Below the pieces are notes generated by a model. It saw nothing but the letters and a program-made list of their open reading frames with translations, was not told where the DNA came from and did not search any database. From contig JBDLRH010000027.1 in the NCBI GenBank assembly GCA_039800165.1, forward strand, positions 1-64,000: a stretch of DNA of 64,000 nucleotides, written 5' to 3'. The stretch is from JBDLRH01 sp039800165. GTDB taxonomy: Bacteria; Pseudomonadota; Gammaproteobacteria; Burkholderiales; Burkholderiaceae_C. This document shows, in pieces, positions 54,218-63,675 of this stretch. Every line of letters starts with the position of its first letter. Within the stretch, counting starts at the first letter, position 1. Made by a program: the position numbers and the translations under genes.

Positions 54218-54775
54218 ATGAGCGACAGCGCACACGAAGAAGCCCACACCGGCCCGATCAAGACCCCCAAGCAGTTGCTGGTCGCGGTGTTTTTCTCCTT
54301 CGTGGTACCGGTGTTCGCGATCATCGGCCTGGTGTACTACGTGACCTCGGCTGCCAAGCCCTCGGGCCGTTCTGAAGCCGAAGCGCTGGCGCTGGCCGGC
54401 GTGTCGCAAGAAGCGCGCGCCAAGTCCATCGAGCAGCGCATCCAGAAGGTGGGCACCGTCGAGATCCGCGATGCCAACCGCCCGCTCAAGGGTGGCGAAG
54501 AGGTCTACAAGGCGCAGTGCGCGGCCTGCCACACCGCCGGCGTGGCGGGTGCACCCAAGCTCGGCGATGCCGGTGCCTGGAGCGCCCGCATCAAGACCGG
54601 CTATGAGGCGCTGCTGACCTCGGCGCTCAAGGGCAAGGGCGCGATGGGCGCGCAGGGCGGTGGCGATTTCGATGATGTCGAGATCGGCCGTGCGGTGGTG
54701 CACCTCGCCAACGCCGCAGGCGCCAAGTTCGCCGAGCCGCAAAAGGCCGCCGCCGACGCCCAGGCCAAGAAGTGA
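54218..54775 (+). CDS. Membrane-anchored cytochrome c5 family protein
   Basis: 185-residue c-type cytochrome held by one N-terminal helix (LLVAVFFSFVVPVFAIIGLV). The haem site CAACH is at residues 101-105; KGAMGAQGGGDF supplies the axial Met. Likely carries electrons between the bc1 complex and terminal oxidases in the periplasm. Ala/Lys-rich tail. Own -10 box and terminator, so monocistronic. Confidence 0.9.
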   Translation: MSDSAHEEAHTGPIKTPKQLLVAVFFSFVVPVFAIIGLVYYVTSAAKPSGRSEAEALALAGVSQEARAKSIEQRIQKVGTVEIRDANRPLKGGEEVYKAQCAACHTAGVAGAPKLGDAGAWSARIKTGYEALLTSALKGKGAMGAQGGGDFDDVEIGRAVVHLANAAGAKFAEPQKAAADAQAKK

Positions 54776-54827
54776 TGCACACCTGAAGGCCTGTGCGCTG
54801 CATGCGGCGCAAGGCACTTCACAAGAC

Positions 54828-54850
54828 AACCGGCTCAGGCCGGTTTTTTG
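54828..54850 (+). terminator. Intrinsic terminator of the cytochrome c5 gene
   Basis: AACCGGC (54828-54834), loop TCAG, GCCGGTT (54839-54845) and a run of six T. The stop codon of the convergent gene (TCA on +, 54835-54837) lies in the loop. Confidence 0.88.
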
Positions 54851-55428
54851 TTGGCGCTTGCACCCATGGCGGCCGCTGTGGCGCCGGCACGCTGCGCCTG
54901 CGGGCTGCGCACATAGCCAAAGCGCTGCGGAAGATCGCTCGAGCGCGCTTCGGCCAGCGGCCACAGGCCCGACTCGATGGCCCGCGCAGCCAGGCCGACG
55001 TCCAGCGTGTGCGCCAGGCCCAGGCCGATGTCGGTGTCGAGGTACACCCGGCCCTGCTCGTCGGTCAGCGCAGCGCGCACCTGTGCCGCACGCCCGGTAT
55101 GGCTGTGCACCGCCAGCGCGTCGTCGATGCGCATCACCCAGGGGGTGGCTTCCAGCTCCACATACACCCGCTGCGGGCCGTTCTGGAAGTACCACTGCCC
55201 CACATCGTCGCAGTCGTAGTTGCGGTGGATGAAGTCGATCAGCTTGTCATGACGCAGCACGGCACCCCTGCTGTCGGGCGTGCCACCGTCGGATGCCGCA
55301 AACGGGCCGGCCGCCTGGGTGCGGTCGTCGCGCATGTACCAGTGGCCACGCGCATCCAGGCCGAGCCAGCCGTAGCAGTGCGGTACGTTAGGCCACTTGG
55401 CCATGGCCTGGCGGACGATGTCATCCAT
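54835..55428 (-). CDS. Conserved hypothetical protein
   Basis: 197 residues, soluble. Opens MDDIVRQAMAKWPNVPHCYG with Trp/Tyr-rich beta strands (WLGLDARGHWYMRDD, VGQWYFQNGPQRVYVELEAT) and then an acidic alpha/beta half (LTDEQGRVYLDTDIGLGLAH). I believe it belongs to a proteobacterial DUF of about this size (possibly DUF2944) but cannot confirm. ATG 55428. Converges on the cytochrome c5 gene; its last codons are read from that gene's terminator. Confidence 0.78.
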   Translation of the reverse strand: MDDIVRQAMAKWPNVPHCYGWLGLDARGHWYMRDDRTQAAGPFAASDGGTPDSRGAVLRHDKLIDFIHRNYDCDDVGQWYFQNGPQRVYVELEATPWVMRIDDALAVHSHTGRAAQVRAALTDEQGRVYLDTDIGLGLAHTLDVGLAARAIESGLWPLAEARSSDLPQRFGYVRSPQAQRAGATAAAMGASANKKPA

Positions 55429-55450
55429 GCGGGTTGGCAGAAGCGGGCAA

Positions 55451-55481
55451 CAAAAACAAAAGGCGCCGGGTTGCGGCGCCT
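55451..55481 (-). terminator. Intrinsic terminator on the - strand
   Basis: AGGCGCC (55481-55475 read on -), 7-base loop, GGCGCCT (55467-55461), then TTTGTTTTTG. Ends the GMC oxidoreductase transcript or the candidate sRNA. Confidence 0.75.
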
Positions 55482-55590
55482 GTTTCAGGGCATCTCGTCG
55501 GATGCTTTACTTCATTGGAGGTGTTGTTGAAATTCTCCTCGGTCCCCGACCCTGCGTGCTGACACGCGTCGAGTGCAGAGACTGTAGGAG
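55455..55590 (-). ncRNA. Candidate small RNA with anti-Shine-Dalgarno motif
   Basis: The 221-base gap on the - strand between the GMC gene stop and the next start holds GAGGAG (55540-55535) and CACCTCC (55523-55517), which can pair as a short stem, and ends in a Rho-independent terminator (55481-55461 plus TTTGTTTTTG). CACCTCC equals the 16S anti-SD core. A -10-like TACAGT lies near 55580. Boundaries are estimates. Confidence 0.4.
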
Positions 55591-55649
55591 CCGCAAGCGC
55601 TGGCCGCATCGGGGTAAGCCCTTGCCCGCTGGTAACTTGCCGTTTCAAG

Positions 55650-57338
55650 TCAGCGCGCCGCGTCGGCGGCAATCCACTCGGCGGCCTTCTCGGCGATCAT
55701 CAGGGTGGGCGAATTGGTGTTGCCGCTGGTGATGGTGGGCATGGCGCCGGCGTCCACCACCCGCAGGCCGGCGAACACGCCGCCGCGGCCGTCGCGCACC
55801 CGCAGCCGCGCATCCAGCACCGCCATCGGGTCGTCGTCGCGGCCCATCTTGGTGGTCCCCACCGGGTGGAAGATGGTGGTGGCAATGTCGCCGGCCAGCC
55901 GCGCCAGCTCGTCATCGCTCTGGAACTGCACGCCGGGCTTCCACTCTTGCGGCTGGTACCTGGCCAGTGCCGGCTGCGCCACGATGCGGCGCGTGACGCG
56001 CAGCGAATCGGCTGCCACCTTGCGGTCTTCCTCGGTGGACAGGTAGTTGGGCGCGATCGCCGGGGCATCCTCGAAGCGCGCACTCTTGACTTGCACCGTG
56101 CCGCGGCTGGTGGGGTTGAGGTTGCAGACGCTGGCGGTAAAGGCCGGGAACGGGTGCAGCGGTTCGCCGAAGGCGTCCAGGCTCAGGGGCTGCACGTGGT
56201 ATTCGATGTTCGGATGGACCTGATCGGCCGAGCTGCGGGTGAAGGCACCCAGCTGCGATGGCGCCATGCTCATCGGCCCGCTGCGGCTGAGCAGGTACTC
56301 CAGCCCGATGCGCGCCTTGCCGATCCATGAGTTGGCCAGGGTGTTGAGCGTGGTGGCGCCCTGCACCTTGAACACCGCGCGGATTTGCAGGTGGTCTTGC
56401 AGGTTGCCGCCCACGCCGGGCAGGTCCTGCACCAGCGGAATGCCCAGCGGCTGCAGCAGTGTGGCCGGGCCGATGCCCGAGAGCTGCAGGATCTGCGGCG
56501 AACCGATGCTGCCTGCCGACAGGATGACCTCGTGCGCGGCGCGCACCGTCACCCGCTCTTCGCCGGTCCAGACCTCGGCGCCGGTGCAGCGGCGCGTGCC
56601 GTCGGGCTGCGTTTCGATCAGAAGCCGGGCCACCTGGGCCGAAGTCCACAGCTCGAAGTTCGGGCGGCCGTAGCAGGTGGGGCGCAGGAAGGCCTTGGCG
56701 GTGTTCCAGCGCCAGCCGGCCTTCTGGTTCACCTCGAAGTAGCCCACGCCCTCGTTGGTGCCGCGGTTGAAGTCGTCGGTGGCCGGAATGCCGGCCTGCT
56801 GGGCGGCCTGCGCGAACGCATCGAGGATGTCCCAGCGCAGGCGCTGCTTCTCGATGCGCCACTCGCCAGTGCTGCCGGTGCTCTTGTTGCCGTGCAGGCG
56901 CTTGAACTCGTCGCTGGCCGCGCCGGGAGCGTCGAGCTTCCAGTGGTCTTCGTGGCGTGTGAAGTAGGGCAGGGCCTGATCCCAGCTCCAGGTGTCGTCG
57001 CCGGTCAGCCGCGCCCACTGGTCGTAGTCGCGCGCCTGGCCGCGCATGTAGATCATGCCGTTGATGCTGGAGCAGCCGCCCAGCGACTTGCCGCGCGGGT
57101 AGCGCAGCGCGCGGCCGTTCAAGCCGGCGTCGGGCTCGGTCTTGTAGAGCCAGTCGGTGCGCGGGTTGCCGATGCAGTACAGGTAGCCCACCGGAATGTG
57201 GATCCAGTGGTAGTCGTCCTTGCCGCCGGCTTCGATCAGCAGCACCCGCTTGGACGGGTCGGCGCTCAGGCGGTTGGCCAGCAGGCAGCCGGCGGTGCCG
57301 GCGCCGACGATGACGTAGTCGAACTGCGCTTCGCTCAT
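55650..57338 (-). CDS. GMC family FAD-dependent oxidoreductase (choline dehydrogenase-like)
   Basis: 562-residue flavin alcohol dehydrogenase. YVIVGAGTAGCLLANRL is the FAD dinucleotide motif, RGKSLGGCSSINGMIYMRG the GMC signature 1, SAGSIGSPQILQLSGIGP signature 2; IFHPVGTTKMGRDD carries the catalytic His and GNTNSPTLMIAEKAA the C-terminal Asn. Similar to BetA and to polyethylene glycol or long-chain alcohol dehydrogenases; substrate unknown. It lies 66 bases after mmsA on the same strand, an alcohol-to-aldehyde-to-acyl-CoA pairing. Confidence 0.9.
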   Translation of the reverse strand: MSEAQFDYVIVGAGTAGCLLANRLSADPSKRVLLIEAGGKDDYHWIHIPVGYLYCIGNPRTDWLYKTEPDAGLNGRALRYPRGKSLGGCSSINGMIYMRGQARDYDQWARLTGDDTWSWDQALPYFTRHEDHWKLDAPGAASDEFKRLHGNKSTGSTGEWRIEKQRLRWDILDAFAQAAQQAGIPATDDFNRGTNEGVGYFEVNQKAGWRWNTAKAFLRPTCYGRPNFELWTSAQVARLLIETQPDGTRRCTGAEVWTGEERVTVRAAHEVILSAGSIGSPQILQLSGIGPATLLQPLGIPLVQDLPGVGGNLQDHLQIRAVFKVQGATTLNTLANSWIGKARIGLEYLLSRSGPMSMAPSQLGAFTRSSADQVHPNIEYHVQPLSLDAFGEPLHPFPAFTASVCNLNPTSRGTVQVKSARFEDAPAIAPNYLSTEEDRKVAADSLRVTRRIVAQPALARYQPQEWKPGVQFQSDDELARLAGDIATTIFHPVGTTKMGRDDDPMAVLDARLRVRDGRGGVFAGLRVVDAGAMPTITSGNTNSPTLMIAEKAAEWIAADAAR

Positions 57339-57404
57339 CGGCGGGTCCTCTTGCTTGTCTGCAGTGGCCTGACGCTGCTGCCCTGGGCGGTGACGGGGCG
57401 GTGC

Positions 57405-58946
<1,542 letters not shown>

Positions 58947-59090
58947 GGCGGGCTCCTGAAGGGGCGCACGACCTGCGGTGCAAGGCTGCGCCAGTGGGGT
59001 TCTGGGGTGGGTTCGGGCGTCGCAGGGACGATCAGCCCCGGATTATCCGCGCCGACCGATCGCCGTGGGCGGGGTCGGTGGCCAGGGGGG

Positions 59091-60926
59091 TCACTGGAGT
59101 GACGGTGCCGGCAGCGCCCACGCGGCGGGCACCTGCACCGGCATCGTCAGCAGGATCTGCGCCATGCCCTTGCCCAGCGGATCGTTGCGCAGCGAGCTCA
59201 TGCCGCCGCCATCGAGCGCCTGCTCGCAGACGAAGTTCATCGCGCCGATGCCCGGCAGCTCGTAGCGGCTGACCGGCCCGTGCACCAGGTGCGCCAGCCA
59301 GTGGCTCACCCGCTCGGGCGTGAGCTGCGCGCGCAGCAGCGGCAGCCATTCGGCGCGGCGAGCGATCACGCCGATGTTGGAAATGTCGCCCTTGTCGCCG
59401 CTGCGCGCCCAGGCCAGCGCGACGAGCGGGACCTCGCGCGTGGGGCCGCTGAAGAGGCCATCGCCCTCGGTGGCTGCGCGGGATGGCGCCACTGCGGCGT
59501 TGCCTGTTGCTCCGTTGGCGGTATCGCACGGCACCGGCACTGCCGTTTCGTGGCCGTCCATGCGCACGCTCGGTTGCAGCCTGCTCTTGTCCATCAGGAA
59601 GGCGAACTGGCGGATGCAGGGCGAGGGGCTGGGCCGCCCGCCGGCGCCGGTGGTACCGGGTGACCAGCTGGTGCCGGCGGGGGCGATCTCGCGCGCAAAC
59701 AGCTCCAGCGCCGCCTTGTTCGGATGCATCACCGCCACCTGCAGCACCACCTCGCGTGCGGTCAGCCCGCGCGCCTGCGGGCCGTAGTTGCCGCGCTCGC
59801 TGCCCAGCACCTCGACGTGCGTGCGGCTGAAGTCGGACAGGCCCGCCTGCGCGAACAGCACGCGACACCGCGCCAGGATCGCTTCGCCCGTGCGCTGCGC
59901 CTTGGCCACTGCATCGATGCCGACGATGGTGAGCTGCGCAGTGCAGCGAAAGCCGTCCATGTACGTTGCTGACACCTTGTAGCTGCCACCGGGGTGTTGG
60001 CCCCGCGCGCCTTCGACCCGCACCCGGTGCTCGCCGACGTCGCTGATGCGCACCTGGGTGAAGTCGCAACACACATCGGGCAGCCGGTAGGCCTGCGGGT
60101 CGCCGATCTCGTAGAGCATCTGCTCTGCCACCACCGCGCGGTTGACCAGCCCGCCGGTGCCTTCGGGCTTGGTGACGATGAAGTGGCCGTCGTCGTGGCA
60201 TTCGATGACGGGGTAGCCGATGTGCGGCCAGTCGGGCACGTCGCGCCAGTCGGTGTGCAGGCCGCCGGTGGCCTGGCAGCCGCATTCGATGATGTGGCCG
60301 GCCAGGCTGCCCTGCGCAAGCCGGTCGAAGTCATCCGCCGGCCAGCCGAACTCATGCATCAGCGCGCCGAGCGTGACCGCGCTGTCCACGCAGCGGCCGG
60401 TGATCACCACCTGCGCGCCGGCATCCAGCGCCTGGCGGATCGGCAGCGCACCCAGATAGGCATTGGCGGTCAGCAAGCGCGCGGGCAGGGGCGCGCCGCT
60501 TTGCAGCTCACGCACGCCTTCACTGCGCAGGGCCTCCGCCTGCGGCATCACGTCGTCGCCCAGCACCACCGCGATGCGGATGTCTACACCTTGCTCTGCC
60601 GCCACCGCGCGCAGCGCATCGGCGCAGGCCTGCGGGTTCACGCCCCCCGCGTTGCTGATCACGCGGATACCGCGTTCGGCAATCTCGCGCAGCAGCGGCT
60701 TCATCGCCACCTGCACGAAGTCGGTGGCGTAGCCCAGCTCCGGGTTCTTGCCGCGCGCGGCCGCCAGGATGGACATGGTGAGTTCGGCCAGGTAGTCGAA
60801 CACCAGATAGTCGATCCGCCCGGAGCGAACCAGTTGCGGCGCACCCACGCTGCTGTCGCCCCAGAAACCTGAGGCGCCGCCGATGCGCACCACGCGCCGT
60901 GCGCTGCCTTGCTGCGGGTCGCCCAT
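59091..60926 (-). CDS. AtuA-like protein (DUF1446 with C-terminal AtuA-related domain)
   Basis: 612-residue-class protein of the acyclic terpene utilisation AtuA family. N-terminal DUF1446 domain to about residue 445 (RIGGASGFWGDSSVGAPQLV, LAELTMSILAAAR, TGRCVDSAVTLGALMHEFGW, THVEVLGSERGNYGPQ); a linker; and the AtuA-like ferredoxin-fold C-terminus (ALAWARSGDKGDISNIGVIA). Catalytic role not established. ATG 60926 overlaps the preceding hydratase stop by one base (TGATG), so translation is coupled; a TTG at 60929 is less likely. Confidence 0.85.
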   Translation of the reverse strand: MGDPQQGSARRVVRIGGASGFWGDSSVGAPQLVRSGRIDYLVFDYLAELTMSILAAARGKNPELGYATDFVQVAMKPLLREIAERGIRVISNAGGVNPQACADALRAVAAEQGVDIRIAVVLGDDVMPQAEALRSEGVRELQSGAPLPARLLTANAYLGALPIRQALDAGAQVVITGRCVDSAVTLGALMHEFGWPADDFDRLAQGSLAGHIIECGCQATGGLHTDWRDVPDWPHIGYPVIECHDDGHFIVTKPEGTGGLVNRAVVAEQMLYEIGDPQAYRLPDVCCDFTQVRISDVGEHRVRVEGARGQHPGGSYKVSATYMDGFRCTAQLTIVGIDAVAKAQRTGEAILARCRVLFAQAGLSDFSRTHVEVLGSERGNYGPQARGLTAREVVLQVAVMHPNKAALELFAREIAPAGTSWSPGTTGAGGRPSPSPCIRQFAFLMDKSRLQPSVRMDGHETAVPVPCDTANGATGNAAVAPSRAATEGDGLFSGPTREVPLVALAWARSGDKGDISNIGVIARRAEWLPLLRAQLTPERVSHWLAHLVHGPVSRYELPGIGAMNFVCEQALDGGGMSSLRNDPLGKGMAQILLTMPVQVPAAWALPAPSLQ

Positions 60927-61726
60927 CAACGGCCCGTCCAGTTCGGTGCGCGCTTGTCGCGAAAGGCGGCCTGGCCTTCCTTCGCGTCTTCGGTCAGCGC
61001 GAACAGCGCGATCTGGCTTTCAGTGAAAGCCATGCTCTGCTCGAAGTCCATGGTCTCCACGGCCTTCATCAGGTACAGGCCGCGGCGCACGGCCGAAGGC
61101 GACTTGTCGAGCAGCCGGCCCAGCAGCCAGGCGAGCTTGGCGTCAAGGTCGTCGCCCACATGGTTGACGAGACCGATGGCCAGCGCCTGCTCGGCGGTGA
61201 TCGGCTCGCCGGTGATGCTCATCTCGACCAGCACGCGGCGCGGGATCAGGTGCTGCAGCACGCTCATCACCTGCGCCGGGAACACGCCCACCTTCACCTC
61301 GGGCAGGCCGAACACCGCATGGCGTGCCGCCACCGCCAGGTCGCACATCGACAGCAGGCCCATGCCACCGGCCATGCAGGCACCGTTGACGCGTGCGATC
61401 AGCGGCACGTGACTGGCACGCGCGGTACGCAGCAGCTCGGCAAACAGCGCGCGCGGCTGCGACGGGTCCATCGCAAAGGCGCTGCCCGATTGCAGGTCGG
61501 CGCCGGCACAGAAGGCCTTGTCGCCGGCGCCGGTGATCACGATGGCGCGGATGCTGCGGTCGTCCTGTGCGCGCGCAATCGCATCGCGCATGCCGTCGAT
61601 GACCGCCGGGCTCATCGCATTGCGGCGCGGCTCGCGGCAGATGGTGAGCGTCAGCACCGCGTCGCGCAGGCTGACATCCAGTTCGCATGGCGTGCCGGTG
61701 CCGCCGGCCGACGATGGAGTATTCAT
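60926..61726 (-). CDS. Enoyl-CoA hydratase/isomerase
   Basis: 266-residue crotonase-fold enzyme. VITGAGDKAFCAGADLQSG and ARVNGACMAGGMGLLSMCDL build the oxyanion hole, and FGLPEVKVGVFPAQVM contains a Glu at the hydratase position. RGLYLMKAVETMDFEQSM ends the fold. ATG 61726 chosen; the frame extends a little into the MaoC gene. Third gene of the leftward array SDR-MaoC-ECH-AtuA. Confidence 0.9.
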   Translation of the reverse strand: MNTPSSAGGTGTPCELDVSLRDAVLTLTICREPRRNAMSPAVIDGMRDAIARAQDDRSIRAIVITGAGDKAFCAGADLQSGSAFAMDPSQPRALFAELLRTARASHVPLIARVNGACMAGGMGLLSMCDLAVAARHAVFGLPEVKVGVFPAQVMSVLQHLIPRRVLVEMSITGEPITAEQALAIGLVNHVGDDLDAKLAWLLGRLLDKSPSAVRRGLYLMKAVETMDFEQSMAFTESQIALFALTEDAKEGQAAFRDKRAPNWTGR

Positions 61727-61736
61727 CTGAGGCCCT

Positions 61737-62228
61737 TCATGGCTTGCCTGCTGCTGCTGCCACCGGTGCACCGGGCTGGCGGCGGCGGAACATGCCGTAG
61801 CCTTCCATGTGCAGCACCTGCTCGCCCTTCTGGTTGAACATCTTCCAGACGGTGCGCACCAGGCCCACGTCGGGGCGGCTGTTCATCGGCCGCGCTTCAA
61901 GGATGTGGTGTTCCAGCCGCAGCGTGTCGCCAGGGTGCACCGGCTTGAGCCACTTCACCGAATCGAGCCCGGGCGAGCCCAGGCTGGAGGAATAGCGCAG
62001 GAAGTTGTTGACCATCAGCCGCATCGCCAGCGAGCAGGTGTGCCAGCCGCTGGCGCTCAGGCGGCCAAACACCGAGTCGCGCGCGCCTTCTTCGCTCAGG
62101 TGAAACGGCTGCGGATCGAACTGCTCGGCAAACGAGATGATCTCCTCGGCGGTGATGGTGTGCTGGCCGAGCTCGCGCACCACGCCGGGCGTCATGTCTT
62201 CCCACCAGAACCGTGCGTCGGCGTGCAT
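61737..62228 (-). CDS. MaoC-like dehydratase (hotdog fold)
   Basis: 163-residue acyl-CoA dehydratase candidate. ITAEEIISFAEQFDPQPFHL is the MaoC signature with catalytic Asp and His, ASGWHTCSLAMRLMVNN the second half. ATG 62228 overlaps the SDR stop by one base. With the SDR and the ECH it could carry out (R)-specific hydration and oxidation of an acyl-CoA. Confidence 0.9.
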   Translation of the reverse strand: MHADARFWWEDMTPGVVRELGQHTITAEEIISFAEQFDPQPFHLSEEGARDSVFGRLSASGWHTCSLAMRLMVNNFLRYSSSLGSPGLDSVKWLKPVHPGDTLRLEHHILEARPMNSRPDVGLVRTVWKMFNQKGEQVLHMEGYGMFRRRQPGAPVAAAAGKP

Positions 62229-62986
62229 CAGCGGCCTCCGGTCACGTCCAGCAATGCCATGGTGGTGTAGCTGGCCTCGTCGGACAGCATCCAGACGATG
62301 GCATTGGCGATCTCGTCGGCGCTACCGCCCCGCTGCATGGGCACCTGGTGCGCAAGGTCGCGTACGCGGTCGGGCTGCCCTCCGGAGGCGTGGATCTCGG
62401 TTTCGACAAGACCGGGGCGCACGGCGTTCACGCGGATGCCCTCCGTCGCCACCTCCTTCGCCAGACCGATGGTCATCACGTCGATCGCGCCCTTGGATGC
62501 GGCGTAGTCCACATACTGTGCCGGCGAGCCCAGCCGCGCTGCGGCGCTGGACACGTTGACAATGACCCCGCCGCTGCCCCCGTGGCGCGTGCTCATGCGC
62601 CTGACCGCCTCGCGCGCGCACAGGAAGGCGCCGATCACGTTGATGTCGAACATGCGCCGCAGACGCTGCGCACTCATGCCGTCGACGCGTTCTGCCACAT
62701 CGACCACGCCAGCGTTGTTGACCAGCGCATCAAGCCGGCCGAGCTTGGCGTCGACCTTCTCGAACATCGCCATCACCTGCGCCTCGTCGGCCACGTCGGC
62801 CTGCACGGTGATGGCGCTGCCGCCGCCGGCGCGGATCTGGCGCACCACCTCGTCGGCGGCCAGCGAGTTCGATGTGTAGTTGACCGCCACCCCGTAGCCG
62901 CGGCGTGCGGCCAGCAGGGCGGTGGCGGCGCCGATGCCGCGGCTGCCGCCGGTCACGAGCACCACTTTCTGGGGGGAAGCAGACAC
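62228..62986 (-). CDS. SDR family oxidoreductase (FabG-like)
   Basis: 252-residue NAD(P)-dependent dehydrogenase. VVLVTGGSRGIGAATALLA is the cofactor motif, LVNNAGVVD the structural NNAG, IVNVSSAAA the catalytic Ser and YVDYAASKGAI the YxxxK pair. A GTG at 63010 is possible, but GTG 62986 has AAGGAG seven bases upstream and keeps the whole fold, so it is preferred. First gene of the leftward array; divergent from the DsbA-fold isomerase. Confidence 0.92.
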   Translation of the reverse strand: MSASPQKVVLVTGGSRGIGAATALLAARRGYGVAVNYTSNSLAADEVVRQIRAGGGSAITVQADVADEAQVMAMFEKVDAKLGRLDALVNNAGVVDVAERVDGMSAQRLRRMFDINVIGAFLCAREAVRRMSTRHGGSGGVIVNVSSAAARLGSPAQYVDYAASKGAIDVMTIGLAKEVATEGIRVNAVRPGLVETEIHASGGQPDRVRDLAHQVPMQRGGSADEIANAIVWMLSDEASYTTMALLDVTGGR

Positions 62987-62998
62987 CTGGCGTCTCCT

Positions 62999-63009
62999 TG
63001 ACGTCGTCA
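62999..63009. promoter_or_regulatory. Small palindrome in the divergent SDR/isomerase promoter region
   Basis: TGACG-T-CGTCA in the 68-base gap between divergent starts 62986 and 63055. Short, but placed where an operator serving both directions would be. Confidence 0.25.
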
Positions 63010-63054
63010 CGCGTTAAGCTAGCCGCAAATTACAGCACCAACGCGGAGAAGCGC

Positions 63055-63660
63055 GTGTCGCGCACGATCGATTACTACTTTGCCCCGCAAAGCCCCTGGA
63101 CTTACCTCGGCCACGAGCGCTTTGTGGCGCTGGCACGCGCCACCGGCTGCACGGTACGGGTGCTGCCCGCCGACTACGGCGCCATCTTCCCGGTCTCGGG
63201 CGGCCTGCCGCTGGGCAAGCGCGCGCCGCAGCGCCAGGCCTACCGGCTGGTGGAGCTGCGCCGCTTCAGCGAGGCGCTGGACCTGCCGATGAACCTGCAG
63301 CCGCGTTTTTTCCCGGTGGCGGGAGATGATGCGGCGCGGCTCATCATCGCAGTGGACCTGGCCGATGGCGCAGAGGCGGCGCTGTCGCTCAGCGGCGCGG
63401 TGTTTCGCGCCTGCTGGGTGCAAGAGCGCGACATCGCCAGCGCGCAGACGCTCAGCGAACTGCTCGCCGAATGTGCCTTGAGTGCCGATCGCCTGGCGCA
63501 GTCGCAGCAGCCGGCGGTGCTGCAGCGCTACGCCGCCTATACCCAGCAGGCGATCGACGCCGGCGTGTTCGGTGCGCCGAGCTACGTGGTCGATGGCGAG
63601 ATCTTCTGGGGCCAGGACCGGATCGATTTTCTGGAGCGCAAGCTCCGCAACACCCGCTGA
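63055..63660 (+). CDS. 2-hydroxychromene-2-carboxylate isomerase/DsbA-fold thioredoxin-like protein
   Basis: 201-residue protein of the kappa-class GST/HCCA isomerase family. IDYYFAPQSPWTYLGHERF has the Ser-Pro-Trp glutathione-binding turn typical of the family; AYTQQAIDAGVFGAPSYVVD contains the cis-Pro, and GEIFWGQDRIDFLER closes it. GTG 63055 follows GGAGAAG. Often found in aromatic or acyl-CoA catabolic loci. Fifteen bases before the dienelactone hydrolase gene. Confidence 0.85.
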   Translation: MSRTIDYYFAPQSPWTYLGHERFVALARATGCTVRVLPADYGAIFPVSGGLPLGKRAPQRQAYRLVELRRFSEALDLPMNLQPRFFPVAGDDAARLIIAVDLADGAEAALSLSGAVFRACWVQERDIASAQTLSELLAECALSADRLAQSQQPAVLQRYAAYTQQAIDAGVFGAPSYVVDGEIFWGQDRIDFLERKLRNTR

Positions 63661-63675
63661 CAAGGAGAGGACACG

